Positions 29,303-39,998 are shown, counted from the stretch's first letter. The stretch: 64,000 bases of DNA from an uncultured Bacteroidales bacterium (GCA_937916355.1 CALFTM010000062.1:1-64000); one strand, 5' to 3'. Numbers and translations are program-made. Notes: generated from the sequence alone by a model not told the origin.

Positions 29303-30118
29303 TTACGCTATAATCGCCTGACGAATTCTCAATAACTTAACAAGTAAATCGTCCAACTTATCCAATTTCAGCATATTCGCGCCATCCGACTTGGCATTGG
29401 CAGGGTCGAAATGGGTCTCAAGGAATAATCCATCTGCACCAACGGCAATACCGGCCTTGGCTATCGTCTCAATCATTTCGGGGTCGCCTCCTGATACTCC
29501 CGACAACTGGTTGGGTTGCTGCAAAGAGTGGGTGCAATCTAAAATGACTGGACATCCGATCTTCTGCATGGTCGGAATTCCTCTATAGTCCACAATCAGA
29601 TCCTGATAGCCGAAAGAGGTGCCACGGTCGGTCAACATCACATTTTCATTTCCGCAGTTACGAACCTTTTGTGCCGCAAACGACATCGATGCCGGCGAAA
29701 GGAACTGCCCCTTTTTTATGTTAATACATTTTCCCGTTTTGGCAGCAGCGACCAACAAATCGGTCTGACGACAGAGGAAGGCTGGTATCTGGAGAATGTC
29801 GACATACTCCGCAGCCAACTCCGCCTCTTCTGGCGCATGAATGTCCGTCACAACCGGAATCTGAAAGGTATCTCCAATTTTTCGTAACACCTTCAATGCC
29901 TTCAAATCTCCAATACCTGTGAATGAGTCGATTTTAGAACGATTGGCCTTGCGGTATGAACCTTTGAAAATGTAGGGTATCTCATACTTTTCAGTCAATG
30001 AAACAATCTGTTCGGCAATCTGAAACGCCATCTCTTCCCCTTCTATCACACATGGACCTGCCAATAGGAAGAAATTGCCAGAGTCTGTATATTTTAAATT
30101 CGGAATATTTGGATACAT
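29303..30118 (-). CDS. kdsA: 3-deoxy-8-phosphooctulonate synthase
   Basis: A 271-residue enzyme condensing PEP with arabinose 5-phosphate to Kdo-8-phosphate for lipopolysaccharide core. Motifs include LLAGPCVIEGEEMAFQIAE, YIFKGSYRKANRSKIDSFTG, the LQIPAFLCRQTDLLVAAA loop, and PVILDCTHSLQQPNQLSG. The Cys of LAGPC and the DCTHS/QQPN residues are family-typical; I did not decide metal dependence. It lies 7 bp after menA. The 250 bp beyond its stop contain a GC-richer tract with TTGGCAA/TTGCCAA but no gene I can support. Confidence 0.96.
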   Translation of the reverse strand: MYPNIPNLKYTDSGNFFLLAGPCVIEGEEMAFQIAEQIVSLTEKYEIPYIFKGSYRKANRSKIDSFTGIGDLKALKVLRKIGDTFQIPVVTDIHAPEEAELAAEYVDILQIPAFLCRQTDLLVAAAKTGKCINIKKGQFLSPASMSFAAQKVRNCGNENVMLTDRGTSFGYQDLIVDYRGIPTMQKIGCPVILDCTHSLQQPNQLSGVSGGDPEMIETIAKAGIAVGADGLFLETHFDPANAKSDGANMLKLDKLDDLLVKLLRIRQAIIA

Positions 30119-30125
30119 AATATCA

Positions 30126-31136
30126 TTAATTAAAAGTTAGTACAAAAGATAATAAGAATGCGAATATCAACATGTTTCGAGAGGTCTCACCAATCAACGA
30201 GTTTAACGCTTTCCCCTCACGAATCTCACACATCTTCCCCCATGTGCGTATATGTGGGATTAAATAGAAGCAAATAAGCAATGCGAACACCAAAGGACAC
30301 GCCACTGCCCGCAACGACCCCAAAGGGGCGAAAATTTCGGGGAATTTGCTTGGCAACACCCTGAACGAGAAAATCATGAAATACTCCAACACCAAAGCAA
30401 GGGCGACAATCCCCATGAATAGGTACAAAAATCTTCCGAATTTCTCACCTCGCATCACAATGATCGTTCTCTTTCCAGCCTTCTCGTCTTGCTCACGATC
30501 TCGATAATTATTCAAAACCAACAAGGAGTTCACCACCAGTCCGGTAGCCAATCCACACCTTGTGATTATATCATTCCAATCTAAAACCTGAACGTACGCA
30601 GTGAATCCGGTCGCCACTATTCCAAAAAACAGCACCACCGCAACATCCCCCAACCCATTATATGCCAACGGGAAAGGCCCTGAGGTATAAAAATAGGCAA
30701 ATATCACACAAAACAATCCCACCAGAATCATCTCCCATCCGCCATAAAAGATTAACACAGAACCAATCAGACATCCCAAGACAACTACCGCCACTATTCC
30801 TTTTTTCATACAATCGGGCGTGATCCAACCCTGCGCTGTAGCACGCAACGGGCCCAACCGATCTTCTCCGTCGCTTCCTTTCTGAAAATCAACCAAGTCA
30901 TTTATCAAGTTGGCAGCAATCTGCATCATCACAGCAAACAAAAGGCAACACAATGCCGCAACAGGCTTGAACTGCTCCATGCCGAATGCGATGGCACACC
31001 CCACGACCACCGGCGCAATGGCTGCCGCCCAAGTCTTCGGACGAGAGGCTAAAATCCACGCTTTTAGAGAATTTTGTTTTACATCAGAAGACTCTGCAAC
31101 AAGGGTCTCCGAATTTTTCTTTTTAGATTCTTCCAT
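30126..31136 (-). CDS. menA: 1,4-dihydroxy-2-naphthoate polyprenyltransferase
   Basis: About 336 residues from the ATG at 31136; the longer frame to 31172 starts with GTG. A polytopic membrane prenyltransferase that attaches the isoprenoid tail in menaquinone synthesis. The UbiA-family signature is seen as AANLINDLVDFQKGSDGEDR, the second Asp cluster as LVLNNYRDREQDEKAGKRT, and LGPLRATAQGWITP between them. About eight to nine hydrophobic helices. The 30-residue charged N-terminus is longer than usual. Implies a quinone-based electron transport chain. Confidence 0.93.
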   Translation of the reverse strand: MEESKKKNSETLVAESSDVKQNSLKAWILASRPKTWAAAIAPVVVGCAIAFGMEQFKPVAALCCLLFAVMMQIAANLINDLVDFQKGSDGEDRLGPLRATAQGWITPDCMKKGIVAVVVLGCLIGSVLIFYGGWEMILVGLFCVIFAYFYTSGPFPLAYNGLGDVAVVLFFGIVATGFTAYVQVLDWNDIITRCGLATGLVVNSLLVLNNYRDREQDEKAGKRTIIVMRGEKFGRFLYLFMGIVALALVLEYFMIFSFRVLPSKFPEIFAPLGSLRAVACPLVFALLICFYLIPHIRTWGKMCEIREGKALNSLIGETSRNMLIFAFLLSFVLTFN

Positions 31137-31218
31137 TTTTTTATTTTTTCCCAAATATATAGGAATATTCACAAAAAAGCAACTATCTTCATTCTCGTTT
31201 TATGAAAAAAGAAAGTAT

Positions 31219-31254
31219 TGAAAAGACCGCCGAGACAATCGTCCCGACGGTCTT
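31219..31254 (-). terminator. Terminator of the phosphosugar mutase gene
   Basis: On the minus strand a 14-bp stem (two wobble pairs, arms AAGACCGTCGGGAC and GTCTCGGCGGTCTT) with a GATT loop is followed by TTTC. It lies 21 bp past the mutase stop. Confidence 0.6.
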
Positions 31255-31274
31255 ATTCTATCGCTATTAGATTT

Positions 31275-33017
31275 TTACAGATTCAATGATTTTCTGATAG
31301 CCTCTACCTTAGCTTCTGCTGCGGCATTTGCTTTTGCATAGTCTGCAGCAGACTTCATTTCACCCTTCACTTCAATGTAGAACTTGATCTTAGGTTCTGT
31401 TCCGGAAGGACGCACACTCACCTTTGTGCCATCCTCTGTGAAGAATTGAAGAACATTGGCAGTATCCGGCATTTCAATATCTGAAATAGTTCCACACTTG
31501 ATGCAAGTTTGCTTCAGACTCTTGAAATCCTTCATCTTCTTAACTGGAGAACCAGCCAACTCTTTTGGAGGGTTCTGACGGAAGTTCTCCATCATCGCCT
31601 TGATTTCATCCGCACCACTCTTACCCGGTTTCACAACACTGATGGCACTCTCCTTTTGGAATCCGTAATCTGTGTAGATCTTCATGAGAAGTTCGTACAA
31701 CGACATACCATTATCTTTTGCCCATGCAGCGATTTCGCAGATCAAACAGATGGAAGCCGGAGCATCCTTGTCGCGAACCTTATCGTATGGCAAGAATCCG
31801 AAAGACTCCTCTCCACCACCGATATACTTCTCTTTTCCTTCCATTTCGCGGATTCTGTAGGCAATCCATTTGAAACCTGTATATTCATCATAAAGTTTCA
31901 CATTGTTCTTCTCTGCAATCTCCTTGATCAACTCTGAAGTTACGATGGTCTTCACCAAGAATTCGTTTCCTTTCAATTTTCCGAGCTTCTTCATATTGGT
32001 GATGATGTAGTAGCAGAACATCATGCAAGTCTGGTTTCCATTGATGATCATCCACTCGCCCTTATCGTCGCGACATACAATCGCAAGACGGTCTGCATCA
32101 GGGTCTGAAGCAATCACCAAATCAGCACCCAACTTAGTACCGAGGTTCATACCCATTGTCATCGCCTCAGAGTTTTCAGGGTTAGGAGACTTCACTGTAG
32201 GGAAGTTTCCATCAATCACCATCTGCTCAGGCACGACATTGATATTTTGGAATCCCCAAGAACGGAGACACAAAGGAACGATCACACGACCTGTACCATG
32301 AAGCGGAGAATATACGATGTTCAAATCCTTCTGACGTAAAATCACATCTTGGTCTACCATCGCCTCCTTCACAGCCTTCATATATTCAAAATCCATCTCG
32401 CCACCGATGATGGAGATCAAATCCTTGTTTGGCTCAAACTTCACATCATCCAACTTCACCTTCAAGACCTCCTCGATGATTCCCTTATCATGTGGGGCAA
32501 GTACTTGCGCACCATCATCCCAATATGCCTTATAACCATTGTACTCTTTCGGATTGTGAGACGCTGTGATGTTCACACCGCTCTGGCAACCCAACTGACG
32601 AATGGCAAATGAGATCTCCGGAGTCGGACGAAGACTTTCAAACAAGAAAGCACGGATACCATTTGCAGAAAAAATATTCGCCACAATTTCAGCAAAAAGA
32701 CGAGAGTTGTTACGACAATCATGTCCGACAACAACACTCAAGTCTGATTTACCTGCAAACGCCTTCTTAATGTAGTTGGCCATACCTTGTGTTGCCATAC
32801 CCACCACATATTTATTCATGCGGTTGGTTCCAACTCCCATGATACCACGAAGACCTCCGGTTCCAAACTCTAAATCTCTATAAAAAGCATCGATTAGATC
32901 TGTTGGATCTTCTTTTTCCAACAATTTTTTTACTTCAGCTTTTGTCTCTGCATCATAATTACCTTCTAACCAAGAATTAGCTCTGGCGGTAACCTCTTGC
33001 AATAAAGCGTTATCCAT
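31275..33017 (-). CDS. Phospho-sugar mutase (phosphoglucomutase/phosphomannomutase family)
   Basis: A 580-residue alpha-D-phosphohexomutase with all four domains. The phosphoserine loop is ITASHNPKEYNGYKAYWDDG, the metal loop is ASDPDADRLAIVCRD, the sugar loop is GGGEESFGFL, and the phosphate-binding loop is VRPSGTEPKIKFYIEV. The size fits the longer bacterial phosphoglucomutase/phosphopentomutase type that makes glucose 1-phosphate. Choice of glucose over mannose is inferred from length only. Confidence 0.93.
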   Translation of the reverse strand: MDNALLQEVTARANSWLEGNYDAETKAEVKKLLEKEDPTDLIDAFYRDLEFGTGGLRGIMGVGTNRMNKYVVGMATQGMANYIKKAFAGKSDLSVVVGHDCRNNSRLFAEIVANIFSANGIRAFLFESLRPTPEISFAIRQLGCQSGVNITASHNPKEYNGYKAYWDDGAQVLAPHDKGIIEEVLKVKLDDVKFEPNKDLISIIGGEMDFEYMKAVKEAMVDQDVILRQKDLNIVYSPLHGTGRVIVPLCLRSWGFQNINVVPEQMVIDGNFPTVKSPNPENSEAMTMGMNLGTKLGADLVIASDPDADRLAIVCRDDKGEWMIINGNQTCMMFCYYIITNMKKLGKLKGNEFLVKTIVTSELIKEIAEKNNVKLYDEYTGFKWIAYRIREMEGKEKYIGGGEESFGFLPYDKVRDKDAPASICLICEIAAWAKDNGMSLYELLMKIYTDYGFQKESAISVVKPGKSGADEIKAMMENFRQNPPKELAGSPVKKMKDFKSLKQTCIKCGTISDIEMPDTANVLQFFTEDGTKVSVRPSGTEPKIKFYIEVKGEMKSAADYAKANAAAEAKVEAIRKSLNL

Positions 33018-33068
33018 AGATTATTTAGTTTATAAATTTCAAAAAAATTATTTTCTAATTCTCTGTGG

Positions 33069-33076
33069 CAAAGTTA
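33069..33076 (-). promoter_or_regulatory. -7 promoter element for the phosphosugar mutase
   Basis: TAACTTTG on the minus strand matches TAnnTTTG and overlaps the nagB stop codon. The leader would be about 45 nt. Confidence 0.4.
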
Positions 33077-33868
33077 AAAAATATTTTTCTTTTCGATGTC
33101 CTTAAAATAACGATAGGTTGAAACTTTAAGGTCAAAAGTGGATAATTCATCACATACGATAATTCCCTGAGGATGCAACTGCAAGGCACTGAGCGTACAC
33201 ATCTGGCTCACACCTCCTTCTATCGCCTGTTGCAACGCACGGGCTTTGTTGTACCCACTCACCAAAATCATCACCTCCTTGGCATCCATGATAGTACCTA
33301 CACCCACTGTCAATGCAGATGTCGGAACCTTATTCATGTCATCATCAAAGAAACGGGAATTGGCGATGATGGTGTCTGTGGTAAGATACTTCAAACGGGT
33401 GCGGGAAGTCAAAGAAGACCCCGGCTCATTGAAGGCAATATGCCCATCAGGACCGATTCCTCCAACAAATAGCTGGATTCCTCCTGCCGCCTTGATACGA
33501 GCCTCATAATCTGCACATTCTTTCTCTAAATCAGCAGCATTACCATTCAAAATGTTCACCTGCTCTGCTGGAATGTCTATATGACTGAAAAAATTATTCC
33601 ACATGAAAGAGTAGTAACTTTCCGGATGATCCTTGGGGAGATTCACATACTCATCCATATTGAAAGTGATTACATTCTTAAATGAAACCAATCCGTCTCG
33701 GTTCATTTGAATCAATTCTCTATACATTCCCAATGGCGAAGAACCAGTAGGAAGACCCAACACAAACTTACGTTCAGGAGTTGGCTGAAAATTGTTGATT
33801 GTCTGAGCAACATGTTGCGCCGCCCATTTAGACACAGCCTTGTAATCTGACTGAATTAAAACTCTCAT
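33074..33868 (-). CDS. nagB: Glucosamine-6-phosphate deaminase
   Basis: A 264-residue enzyme turning glucosamine 6-phosphate into fructose 6-phosphate and ammonia. The family signature is [17 protein letters not shown], with the [20 protein letters not shown] active-site region and [20 protein letters not shown] containing the catalytic His. The length is normal (E. coli 266). No nagA lies beside it. It could serve breakdown of amino sugars or balance hexosamine supply for the cell wall. Confidence 0.97.
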   Translation of the reverse strand: MRVLIQSDYKAVSKWAAQHVAQTINNFQPTPERKFVLGLPTGSSPLGMYRELIQMNRDGLVSFKNVITFNMDEYVNLPKDHPESYYSFMWNNFFSHIDIPAEQVNILNGNAADLEKECADYEARIKAAGGIQLFVGGIGPDGHIAFNEPGSSLTSRTRLKYLTTDTIIANSRFFDDDMNKVPTSALTVGVGTIMDAKEVMILVSGYNKARALQQAIEGGVSQMCTLSALQLHPQGIIVCDELSTFDLKVSTYRYFKDIEKKNIF

Positions 33869-33916
33869 AGAGGTAACATTTATATGATTAAACTTAAGTT
33901 ATATAAACTTCAATAT

Positions 33917-34738
33917 TCAATTCTCCTTTTTAAGGAGGGTTCTAACGATCAGCCAAACACCCCAAATAATCAGCGGAAGACTTAACAATTGTCCCATGTT
34001 GAAGAACATCGTCTCTTCAAACGACTCCTGATTATTTTTGATGAATTCCAAACAGAACCTTGTGAAGAAGACGCAAATCAAGAAAACCCCAAATATGAAA
34101 CCTTCATGTTTCTTGACATCCGTTTTCCAATATAGGTAACTGACAATTCCAAAAGTTACAAGACAATATAACATCTCGTATATCTGCGTCGGATGACTCG
34201 GTGGCGAAAATATTGGTTCTGCGCCATTCATCCACCCATGAATGTTGGTGATGAACTGGAATGCCCATGGCACATCTGTGGCGTGCCCATAGATTTCATG
34301 ATTCATCAAATTACCAAACCGGATGCATGCACCACAAATGGCAACAGGTAAAACGATGCGATCCATCACCCACAGAAAATTCTTTTTTACCACATTCTTA
34401 CTGTAGTACCACAACACCAACAAGATACCACACGCTCCTCCGTGACTGGACAAACCTCCATTCCACACCTTTATCACATCAAAAGGATGGTCTTTATAAT
34501 AATCCCAGTGATAAAAGAAGCAATCTCCGACTCTGGCTCCTACAACCGTTCCTACCAACATATACATAAATAGTTTTTCAGTATCTTCCTCGGAAATGCC
34601 TTCGTTTTTATACACTTTTGAAATGACGGAATAACCAATTAAGAATCCGATAGCCCACATCAACCCATACCAACGAACCGACAAAGGGCCAAATGAAAAA
34701 AGAACCGGATCAACCGTCCATGTAATATAATTTAACAT
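33917..34738 (-). CDS. lgt: Phosphatidylglycerol--prolipoprotein diacylglyceryl transferase
   Basis: A 273-residue inner-membrane protein with about seven hydrophobic segments. It attaches diacylglycerol to the lipobox cysteine of prolipoproteins. The family motif with its essential Arg and Asn is IRFGNLMNHEIYGHATDVPW, and PTQIYEMLYCL and GGLSSHGGACGI are also present. It follows secA by 77 bp, separated by a stable hairpin. Lipoproteins such as the DUF6242 protein of this window would be its substrates. Confidence 0.95.
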   Translation of the reverse strand: MLNYITWTVDPVLFSFGPLSVRWYGLMWAIGFLIGYSVISKVYKNEGISEEDTEKLFMYMLVGTVVGARVGDCFFYHWDYYKDHPFDVIKVWNGGLSSHGGACGILLVLWYYSKNVVKKNFLWVMDRIVLPVAICGACIRFGNLMNHEIYGHATDVPWAFQFITNIHGWMNGAEPIFSPPSHPTQIYEMLYCLVTFGIVSYLYWKTDVKKHEGFIFGVFLICVFFTRFCLEFIKNNQESFEETMFFNMGQLLSLPLIIWGVWLIVRTLLKKEN

Positions 34739-34778
34739 GCGAATTACTTTTTGCTTTTTATTAACTATCTAAATTAAG

Positions 34779-34808
34779 TACGGTAAAGCACTAACATGCT
34801 TTACCGTA
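34779..34808 (-). terminator. Stable hairpin between secA and lgt
   Basis: The perfect 12-bp stem TACGGTAAAGCA/TGCTTTACCGTA has a 6-nt loop and starts 7 bp past the secA stop. It lacks a long T-run on the minus strand, so it may be a weak terminator or a 3'-end stabiliser rather than a full stop. Confidence 0.4.
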
Positions 34809-34815
34809 ACAAATA

Positions 34816-37800
34816 TCATTTACCGTGACAATGCTTGTATTTTTTTCCAGAACCACATGGGCATGGGTCGTTTCTACCAATCTTCGGCCCTGTGGTTATA
34901 GGACTCACCACCCTTCTCTGTTGCTGTGGTTGTGGTTGTCTTGTCACCTCAGTGCGGTTGGTTTGATACGAGGTGTTCTCCCTCTTTTCAGGAGCAGCCT
35001 CACGAACCTCCTCAGGAGATCTCTCCTGCATTGGAATCTGACCTCTCATCAATATGGCAATGGCCTCCTTGTTGATGTTTTCGACCATCTTCTTGAATAG
35101 TCCGTACGATTCACGTTTGTAGATCAACAACGGATCTTTCTGCTCATAGACCGCATTCTGAACTGAATTACGCAACTCATCCATCTCTCTCAAATGATCC
35201 TTCCAATTCTCATCAAAGACGTGCAAAAGTATCATCTTCTCAAACACCTTCACCACCTCTTTGCATTCAGACTCATAAGCAGCCTTGAAGTTGACCGGAA
35301 TATTGTACATTCGTTTTCCGTCTGTAACAGGAACGATTATGCGCTCAATTCGATCTCCTTGCTCCTCATACACCTTTTTAATCACAGGGAACGCAACCTC
35401 TGCAATGCGATCCATCTTACGTTTGAAAGCATCCAATGCTGCACGGAACAGAATCTCTACCAACTCCTCTTCCTTCTTTTGCTTAAACTCCTCTTCCGTT
35501 ATCGGAGTATCGATTGCGAACAACACCAAAACTTGCTCTTCCAAACTTTCAAAGTCTGATGTCATCTTACACTCCTCTACAATTGAAATACAAGCATCAT
35601 AAAGCATGTTCATGATGTTGACACCCAAACGCTCTCCAAGCAAGGTCTGACGACGTTTCTTATAAATCACCTCACGTTGCGCATTCATCACATCATCATA
35701 CTCCAACAAACGTTTACGGACACCGAAGTGGTTCTCCTCCACCCTCTTCTGCGCACGCTCTATGGCATTCGTAATCATCTTATCTTCTATCACCTCTCCC
35801 TCTTTGAAGATTCCGAGCTTGTCAACAACCTTGAACGCCTTCTCTGTAGCGAACAGACGCATCAAATTATCTTCCAATGAGACAAAGAAGACCGAAGAAC
35901 CCGGATCTCCCTGACGACCAGCACGACCTCTCAACTGACGATCCACACGACGAGACTCATGTCTCTCTGTTCCGATGATCGCCAAACCTCCTGCAGCCTT
36001 CACCTCATCAGACAACTTAATGTCGGTTCCACGACCCGCCATATTCGTAGCGATTGTAACGGTTTTACCCAAACCGGCTTTTGCTACAATATCAGCCTCT
36101 TTTTGGTGCAACTTCGCATTCAATACGCTATGTTCTATTTTCCTCAAGCTCAACATCTTACTGAGCTTTTCTGAAATTTCCACAGAACTTGTACCCACCA
36201 AAACCGGACGACCTGCTTCAACCAATTCGCAAATCTCGTTGATTACCGCATTATACTTCTCCTTCATCGTCCTATAAACGCGGTCGTTCATGTCGATACG
36301 CTCCACCTTCTTATTGGTAGGGATAACAACCACATCCAACTTATAGATGTTCCAGAACTCTCCTGCTTCTGTCTCTGCCGTACCCGTCATACCTGCCAAC
36401 TTGTGGTACATACGGAAATAGTTCTGAAGCGTAATGGTTGCGAATGTTTGGGTGGCAGCCTCAACTTTCACCCTCTCCTTCGCCTCAATTGCCTGATGCA
36501 ATCCATCAGAATAACGACGACCCTCCATGATACGACCAGTCTGTTCGTCGACAATCTTAACTTTATTGTCAATGATCACATACTCTTGGTCTTTCTCGAA
36601 AAGTGCATACGCTTTCAACAATTGGGTTACGGTGTGCACACGCTCCATCTTAACGGAGTAATTTTGCATCAACTCATCTTTCTTCGCCTGATACTCCTCT
36701 TTCTCCATAGAGTCCTTGTCCAACTGAGATAGTTGTGTGGCAATATCTGGCAACACGAAAAATTCAGGATCATCCGATGCACCTGTCAAAGCCGCAACTC
36801 CCTTATCGGTCAACTCCACAGAACGGTTTTTCTCGTCAATGACGAAATACAACGGATCTGTCGCAATGTGCATATTACGATTTTGCTCTGCCATATAGTA
36901 CTCTTCGGTAGCAACCAAAATCGCTTTGTTTCCTTGCTCACTCAAAAATTTAATCAACGGGGTGTTCTTTGGCAACGCCTTGTAAGAACGGAACAGAGCC
37001 AACGCTCCTGCCTCCTGATCTTTCTTATCGGCAGATTTCAACAACTCCTTCGCCTCAACGAGGTAGTTAGTCGCCATAGTACGTTGAAGAGAGACAAGTT
37101 TCTCAACTCTTGGACAGAATTGGTCAAACATCTGATCCTCCCCTTTCGGAATCGGACCAGAAATAATCAAAGGAGTACGGGCATCGTCAATCAAAACGGA
37201 GTCAACCTCATCGACAATCGCGAAATTGTGACGGCGTTGCACCAAATCCTGCGGATGGGTAGCCATGTTATCTCGCAAATAATCGAAACCGAACTCATTA
37301 TTCGTACCAAATGTAATATCCGCCAAATAGGCTTTTCTTCTCTCAGGTGAATTAGGACGATGTTTGTCGATACAGTCCACTGTCAATCCATGGAACATGT
37401 ATAAAGGTCCCATCCACTCCGAGTCACGTTTTGACAAGTAGTCATTCACAGTAATGACATGCACTCCATTTCCGGTCAAAGCGTTCAAAAATACTGGCAA
37501 TGTCGCAACAAGGGTCTTACCCTCACCCGTCGCCATCTCCGCAATTTTTCCTTTATGAAGCACGACACCACCGAACACCTGCACATCATAATGCACCATG
37601 TTCCATGTCAAGTCATTTCCTCCCGCGATCCAATGGTTATGATAAATCGCCTTATCTCCATCAATTTCGACAAAATCATGAGAAGCCGCCAAATCGCGGT
37701 CCATCTCAGTTGCCGTCACCTCAACCGTCTCACTTGAGGAGAAACGACGAGCGGTATCACGCACGATGGCAAACACCTCAGGAAGAACCTCTTCAAGAAC

Positions 37801-38103
37801 CTCTTCGTACTTCTCAATTACGACCTTATCCAAACGGTCAATCTCATCAAACGTACGCTCACGCTCCTCAATGTCCTGACCATCAATCATAGCCCGCAAC
37901 TCTGCGATGCGAGCCACCTCAGTCGCAACATAATTACGTACCTTCTCACGGATTCCCGCAGATCTCGCACGCAACTCATCATTACTCAATTGCTCCATTT
38001 CCGAAGCAAACCCGCGTACCTTCTCAACGTACGGCTGGATTTCACGCATATCTCTTTGCGCCTTACTACCAAACAATTTGGCTAAAAAGCTACTTATGCC
38101 CAT
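34816..38103 (-). CDS. secA: Protein translocase ATPase subunit SecA
   Basis: A 1,095-residue motor ATPase that drives preproteins through SecYEG. Walker A is [13 protein letters not shown], the DEAD-type Walker B is [16 protein letters not shown], and motif VI is [20 protein letters not shown]. The extra length over E. coli (901) comes from insertions typical of Bacteroidetes. The C-terminus ends in the zinc-binding SEC-C motif [15 protein letters not shown], preceded by a Gln/Pro-rich linker. A TAnnTTTG element lies 30 bp upstream. Confidence 0.97.
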   Translation of the reverse strand: MGISSFLAKLFGSKAQRDMREIQPYVEKVRGFASEMEQLSNDELRARSAGIREKVRNYVATEVARIAELRAMIDGQDIEERERTFDEIDRLDKVVIEKYEEVLEEVLPEVFAIVRDTARRFSSSETVEVTATEMDRDLAASHDFVEIDGDKAIYHNHWIAGGNDLTWNMVHYDVQVFGGVVLHKGKIAEMATGEGKTLVATLPVFLNALTGNGVHVITVNDYLSKRDSEWMGPLYMFHGLTVDCIDKHRPNSPERRKAYLADITFGTNNEFGFDYLRDNMATHPQDLVQRRHNFAIVDEVDSVLIDDARTPLIISGPIPKGEDQMFDQFCPRVEKLVSLQRTMATNYLVEAKELLKSADKKDQEAGALALFRSYKALPKNTPLIKFLSEQGNKAILVATEEYYMAEQNRNMHIATDPLYFVIDEKNRSVELTDKGVAALTGASDDPEFFVLPDIATQLSQLDKDSMEKEEYQAKKDELMQNYSVKMERVHTVTQLLKAYALFEKDQEYVIIDNKVKIVDEQTGRIMEGRRYSDGLHQAIEAKERVKVEAATQTFATITLQNYFRMYHKLAGMTGTAETEAGEFWNIYKLDVVVIPTNKKVERIDMNDRVYRTMKEKYNAVINEICELVEAGRPVLVGTSSVEISEKLSKMLSLRKIEHSVLNAKLHQKEADIVAKAGLGKTVTIATNMAGRGTDIKLSDEVKAAGGLAIIGTERHESRRVDRQLRGRAGRQGDPGSSVFFVSLEDNLMRLFATEKAFKVVDKLGIFKEGEVIEDKMITNAIERAQKRVEENHFGVRKRLLEYDDVMNAQREVIYKKRRQTLLGERLGVNIMNMLYDACISIVEECKMTSDFESLEEQVLVLFAIDTPITEEEFKQKKEEELVEILFRAALDAFKRKMDRIAEVAFPVIKKVYEEQGDRIERIIVPVTDGKRMYNIPVNFKAAYESECKEVVKVFEKMILLHVFDENWKDHLREMDELRNSVQNAVYEQKDPLLIYKRESYGLFKKMVENINKEAIAILMRGQIPMQERSPEEVREAAPEKRENTSYQTNRTEVTRQPQPQQQRRVVSPITTGPKIGRNDPCPCGSGKKYKHCHGK

Positions 38104-38132
38104 AAAATTTTAAATCAAAAATATAAACTTCG

Positions 38133-38140
38133 CAAAGTTA
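38133..38140 (-). promoter_or_regulatory. -7 promoter element for secA
   Basis: TAACTTTG on the minus strand matches TAnnTTTG, 30 bp before the secA ATG. No clear -33 box. Confidence 0.45.
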
Positions 38141-38284
38141 TAAAAAAAAAACTTAGTATTACTTTTGAGAATAACAAAGTTCAACGTAAATTTGTAAAAC
38201 ATACCAATTTAATATTATCACATACGGAACATGCTGATTTTTAATTAGATAAATTCAGACAGGATTAAATAAAACTAAATTGAA

Positions 38285-38316
38285 GTGTGAAAACATGTGA
38301 AAAATTGGTGTGAAAA
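38285..38316. repeat. Three close copies of (G/A)TGTGAAAA upstream of the sugar transferase
   Basis: GTGTGAAAA at 38285-38293 and 38308-38316 and ATGTGAAAA at 38295-38303 lie in direct orientation, 50-80 bp before the ATG. They might be binding sites for a regulator. No known site is matched. Confidence 0.3.
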
Positions 38317-38366
38317 TTCGCATATAATAGGTAAAAAACATTAAAATCGACGAAAACTCTGGCTTT

Positions 38367-39791
38367 ATGAGGACGGAAAAACAGAGATATAATACACAAA
38401 ACATCAAATTATTGGTGGCATTAGGAGATTTATTTTGGGGCAACCTCATATTCTTCCTGATGAACTACCTTTGCAATATCGGAACTGCAAACCCATTTGA
38501 TTTTGTACACGCAGAAGGTTTCAAAACAACATTCGTCATGTTGAACATGGCTTACATGATTAGCCAATTTTACTGCGGAGTGATCTTAGATCAGCGAATA
38601 GTCTCCGCTGAAAAAATCTTGGAGCTTGTCGCCAACACGGTCACGTTATTCGCCGCTCTTTTCCTCGCAGCATGTTTCGTCACGGAAAACACCGTCTTTC
38701 CAACAAAATACTGGATACTATTCTTCACCTCTATTTTTGTAATCACCGCAATTTGGCGACTAACTTTCAGAGCCGCCCTCTCCGCCTATCGAAAAAAAGG
38801 AGGCAACAGCCGCAATGTGATAGTCTTAGGAGCAGGAAGGGTTGCAAACAAGGTCTACTCCACCAACCTTGTCAACGAGATGAATGGATATAGGTTTCTC
38901 GGTTTTTTCGATGATCGTACTCCTGGGGATTACAGGGTGGAACCTTCATTGGTCAAAGGAACTCTTTCTGATGTCGAGCAGTTTTCCATCAAGAATCATG
39001 TGGATGAGATTATATGCGCACTGCCGGCTGGTGACGACCGTAAGGCGGTGCCAATCATGAAATTCGCAGAAAACAACCTGATCAGATTTCTCATCGTCCC
39101 AGATTTCATGCGATTCGTCAACCGCTCCGTCAACTTGGGATTTTTGGAACAATCCATTCCGGTTGTCTCTCTAAGAGAAGAACCGCTCCAAAAAGGGTAC
39201 AATAGACTGTTGAAACGCAGCTTCGACCTTTTTGTCTCACTGATATTCACCCTTACAATATTCCCGTTCCTATTCATTGTATTAGGAACAATCATCAAAT
39301 GCACCTCTAAAGGACCTATTTTCTTCAAACAAAAAAGGACTGGGGAAAACGGCAGAGAATTCAATTGCCTCAAATTCAGAACCATGAAGGTAAATAAGGA
39401 TGCCGATAAAGTGCAAGCGACCAAAGGAGACAGCAGAATCACAAAAATCGGGGCATTCATGAGAAAAACCAACCTCGACGAAATGCCTCAATTCCTAAAT
39501 GTATTAATTGGGGATATGTCAATCGTAGGCCCTCGCCCTCACATGCTGAAACATACGGAGATGTATTCCAAGCTCATCGACAAATATATGGTGAGACACT
39601 ATGCGAAACCCGGAATCACCGGCTGGGCGCAAGTTACAGGATACAGAGGGGAAACAAAAGAGCTGTCTGAAATGGAGGGAAGAATCAAACAAGATGTTTG
39701 GTACATAGAAAACTGGACATTCTGGTTGGACATCCGAATCATCTTTAAAACAGTAGTGAACATGATAAAAGGAGAGGAAAAGGCTTATTAA
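38367..39791 (+). CDS. Polyprenyl glycosylphosphotransferase (undecaprenyl-phosphate sugar-1-phosphate transferase)
   Basis: A 474-residue protein that loads the first sugar phosphate on undecaprenyl phosphate for surface polysaccharide synthesis. About four N-terminal membrane helices are followed by a nucleotide-binding-like middle (NVIVLGAGRVANKVYSTN, about 145-270) and a C-terminal bacterial sugar transferase domain from about 285: RSFDLFVSLIFTLTIFPFLF, KQKRTGENGREFNCLKFRTM, LDEMPQFLNVLIGDMSIVGP and KPGITGWAQVTGYRGETKEL. The sugar is probably glucose or galactose. It stands alone here, with no polysaccharide cluster beside it. Confidence 0.9.
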   Translation: MRTEKQRYNTQNIKLLVALGDLFWGNLIFFLMNYLCNIGTANPFDFVHAEGFKTTFVMLNMAYMISQFYCGVILDQRIVSAEKILELVANTVTLFAALFLAACFVTENTVFPTKYWILFFTSIFVITAIWRLTFRAALSAYRKKGGNSRNVIVLGAGRVANKVYSTNLVNEMNGYRFLGFFDDRTPGDYRVEPSLVKGTLSDVEQFSIKNHVDEIICALPAGDDRKAVPIMKFAENNLIRFLIVPDFMRFVNRSVNLGFLEQSIPVVSLREEPLQKGYNRLLKRSFDLFVSLIFTLTIFPFLFIVLGTIIKCTSKGPIFFKQKRTGENGREFNCLKFRTMKVNKDADKVQATKGDSRITKIGAFMRKTNLDEMPQFLNVLIGDMSIVGPRPHMLKHTEMYSKLIDKYMVRHYAKPGITGWAQVTGYRGETKELSEMEGRIKQDVWYIENWTFWLDIRIIFKTVVNMIKGEEKAY

Positions 39792-39845
39792 TTTTTTTTA
39801 GAAAAAAAAAAATTGCATTTTTCTTTTCGCTTTAATTTTTTTCAC

Positions 39846-39853
39846 TAAATTTG
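39846..39853 (+). promoter_or_regulatory. -7 promoter element for the pheA leader
   Basis: TAAATTTG matches TAnnTTTG. It lies 32 bp before the first leader-peptide ATG, so transcription would begin near 39860, ahead of both attenuators. Confidence 0.55.
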
Positions 39854-39877
39854 CACCGTAATTCAAGAGTCAAGAAA

Positions 39878-39931
39878 ATGAAGAAAAACTTTTTTACATA
39901 TTTTTTCTTTTACTTTTACTTCTGTAGGTAA
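39878..39931 (+). CDS. Phe/Tyr-rich leader peptide 1 of the pheA attenuator
   Basis: A 17-codon ORF reading MKKNFFTYFFFYFYFCR, with 7 Phe and 3 Tyr codons. Its TAA (39929-39931) is followed after two bases by GCGAGATTC (39934-39942), which can pair with GGGTCTCGC (39977-39985), the 5' side of the downstream terminator. A ribosome stalled at Phe codons would leave the upstream arm free, while one reaching the stop would mask it. This is the layout of pheA-type transcription attenuation in enterobacteria, here in a Bacteroidetes genome. The peptide itself need have no function. Confidence 0.85.
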   Translation: MKKNFFTYFFFYFYFCR

Positions 39932-39933
39932 AG

Positions 39934-39998
39934 GCGAGATTCTTGTTTTTTAAATCGAATGTGATTTTTCAAATATGGGTCTCGCAAATTGCGAGACC
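39934..39998 (+). promoter_or_regulatory. Attenuator 1: antiterminator and terminator arms
   Basis: Three segments compete. Arm A (39934-39942) pairs with arm B (39977-39985) over nine positions, two of them G-T, to form the antiterminator. Arm B is also the 5' side of the terminator GGTCTCGCA/TGCGAGACC (39978-39986 with 39990-39998). The two foldings exclude each other. Arm A directly follows the stop codon of leader peptide 1. Confidence 0.8.
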
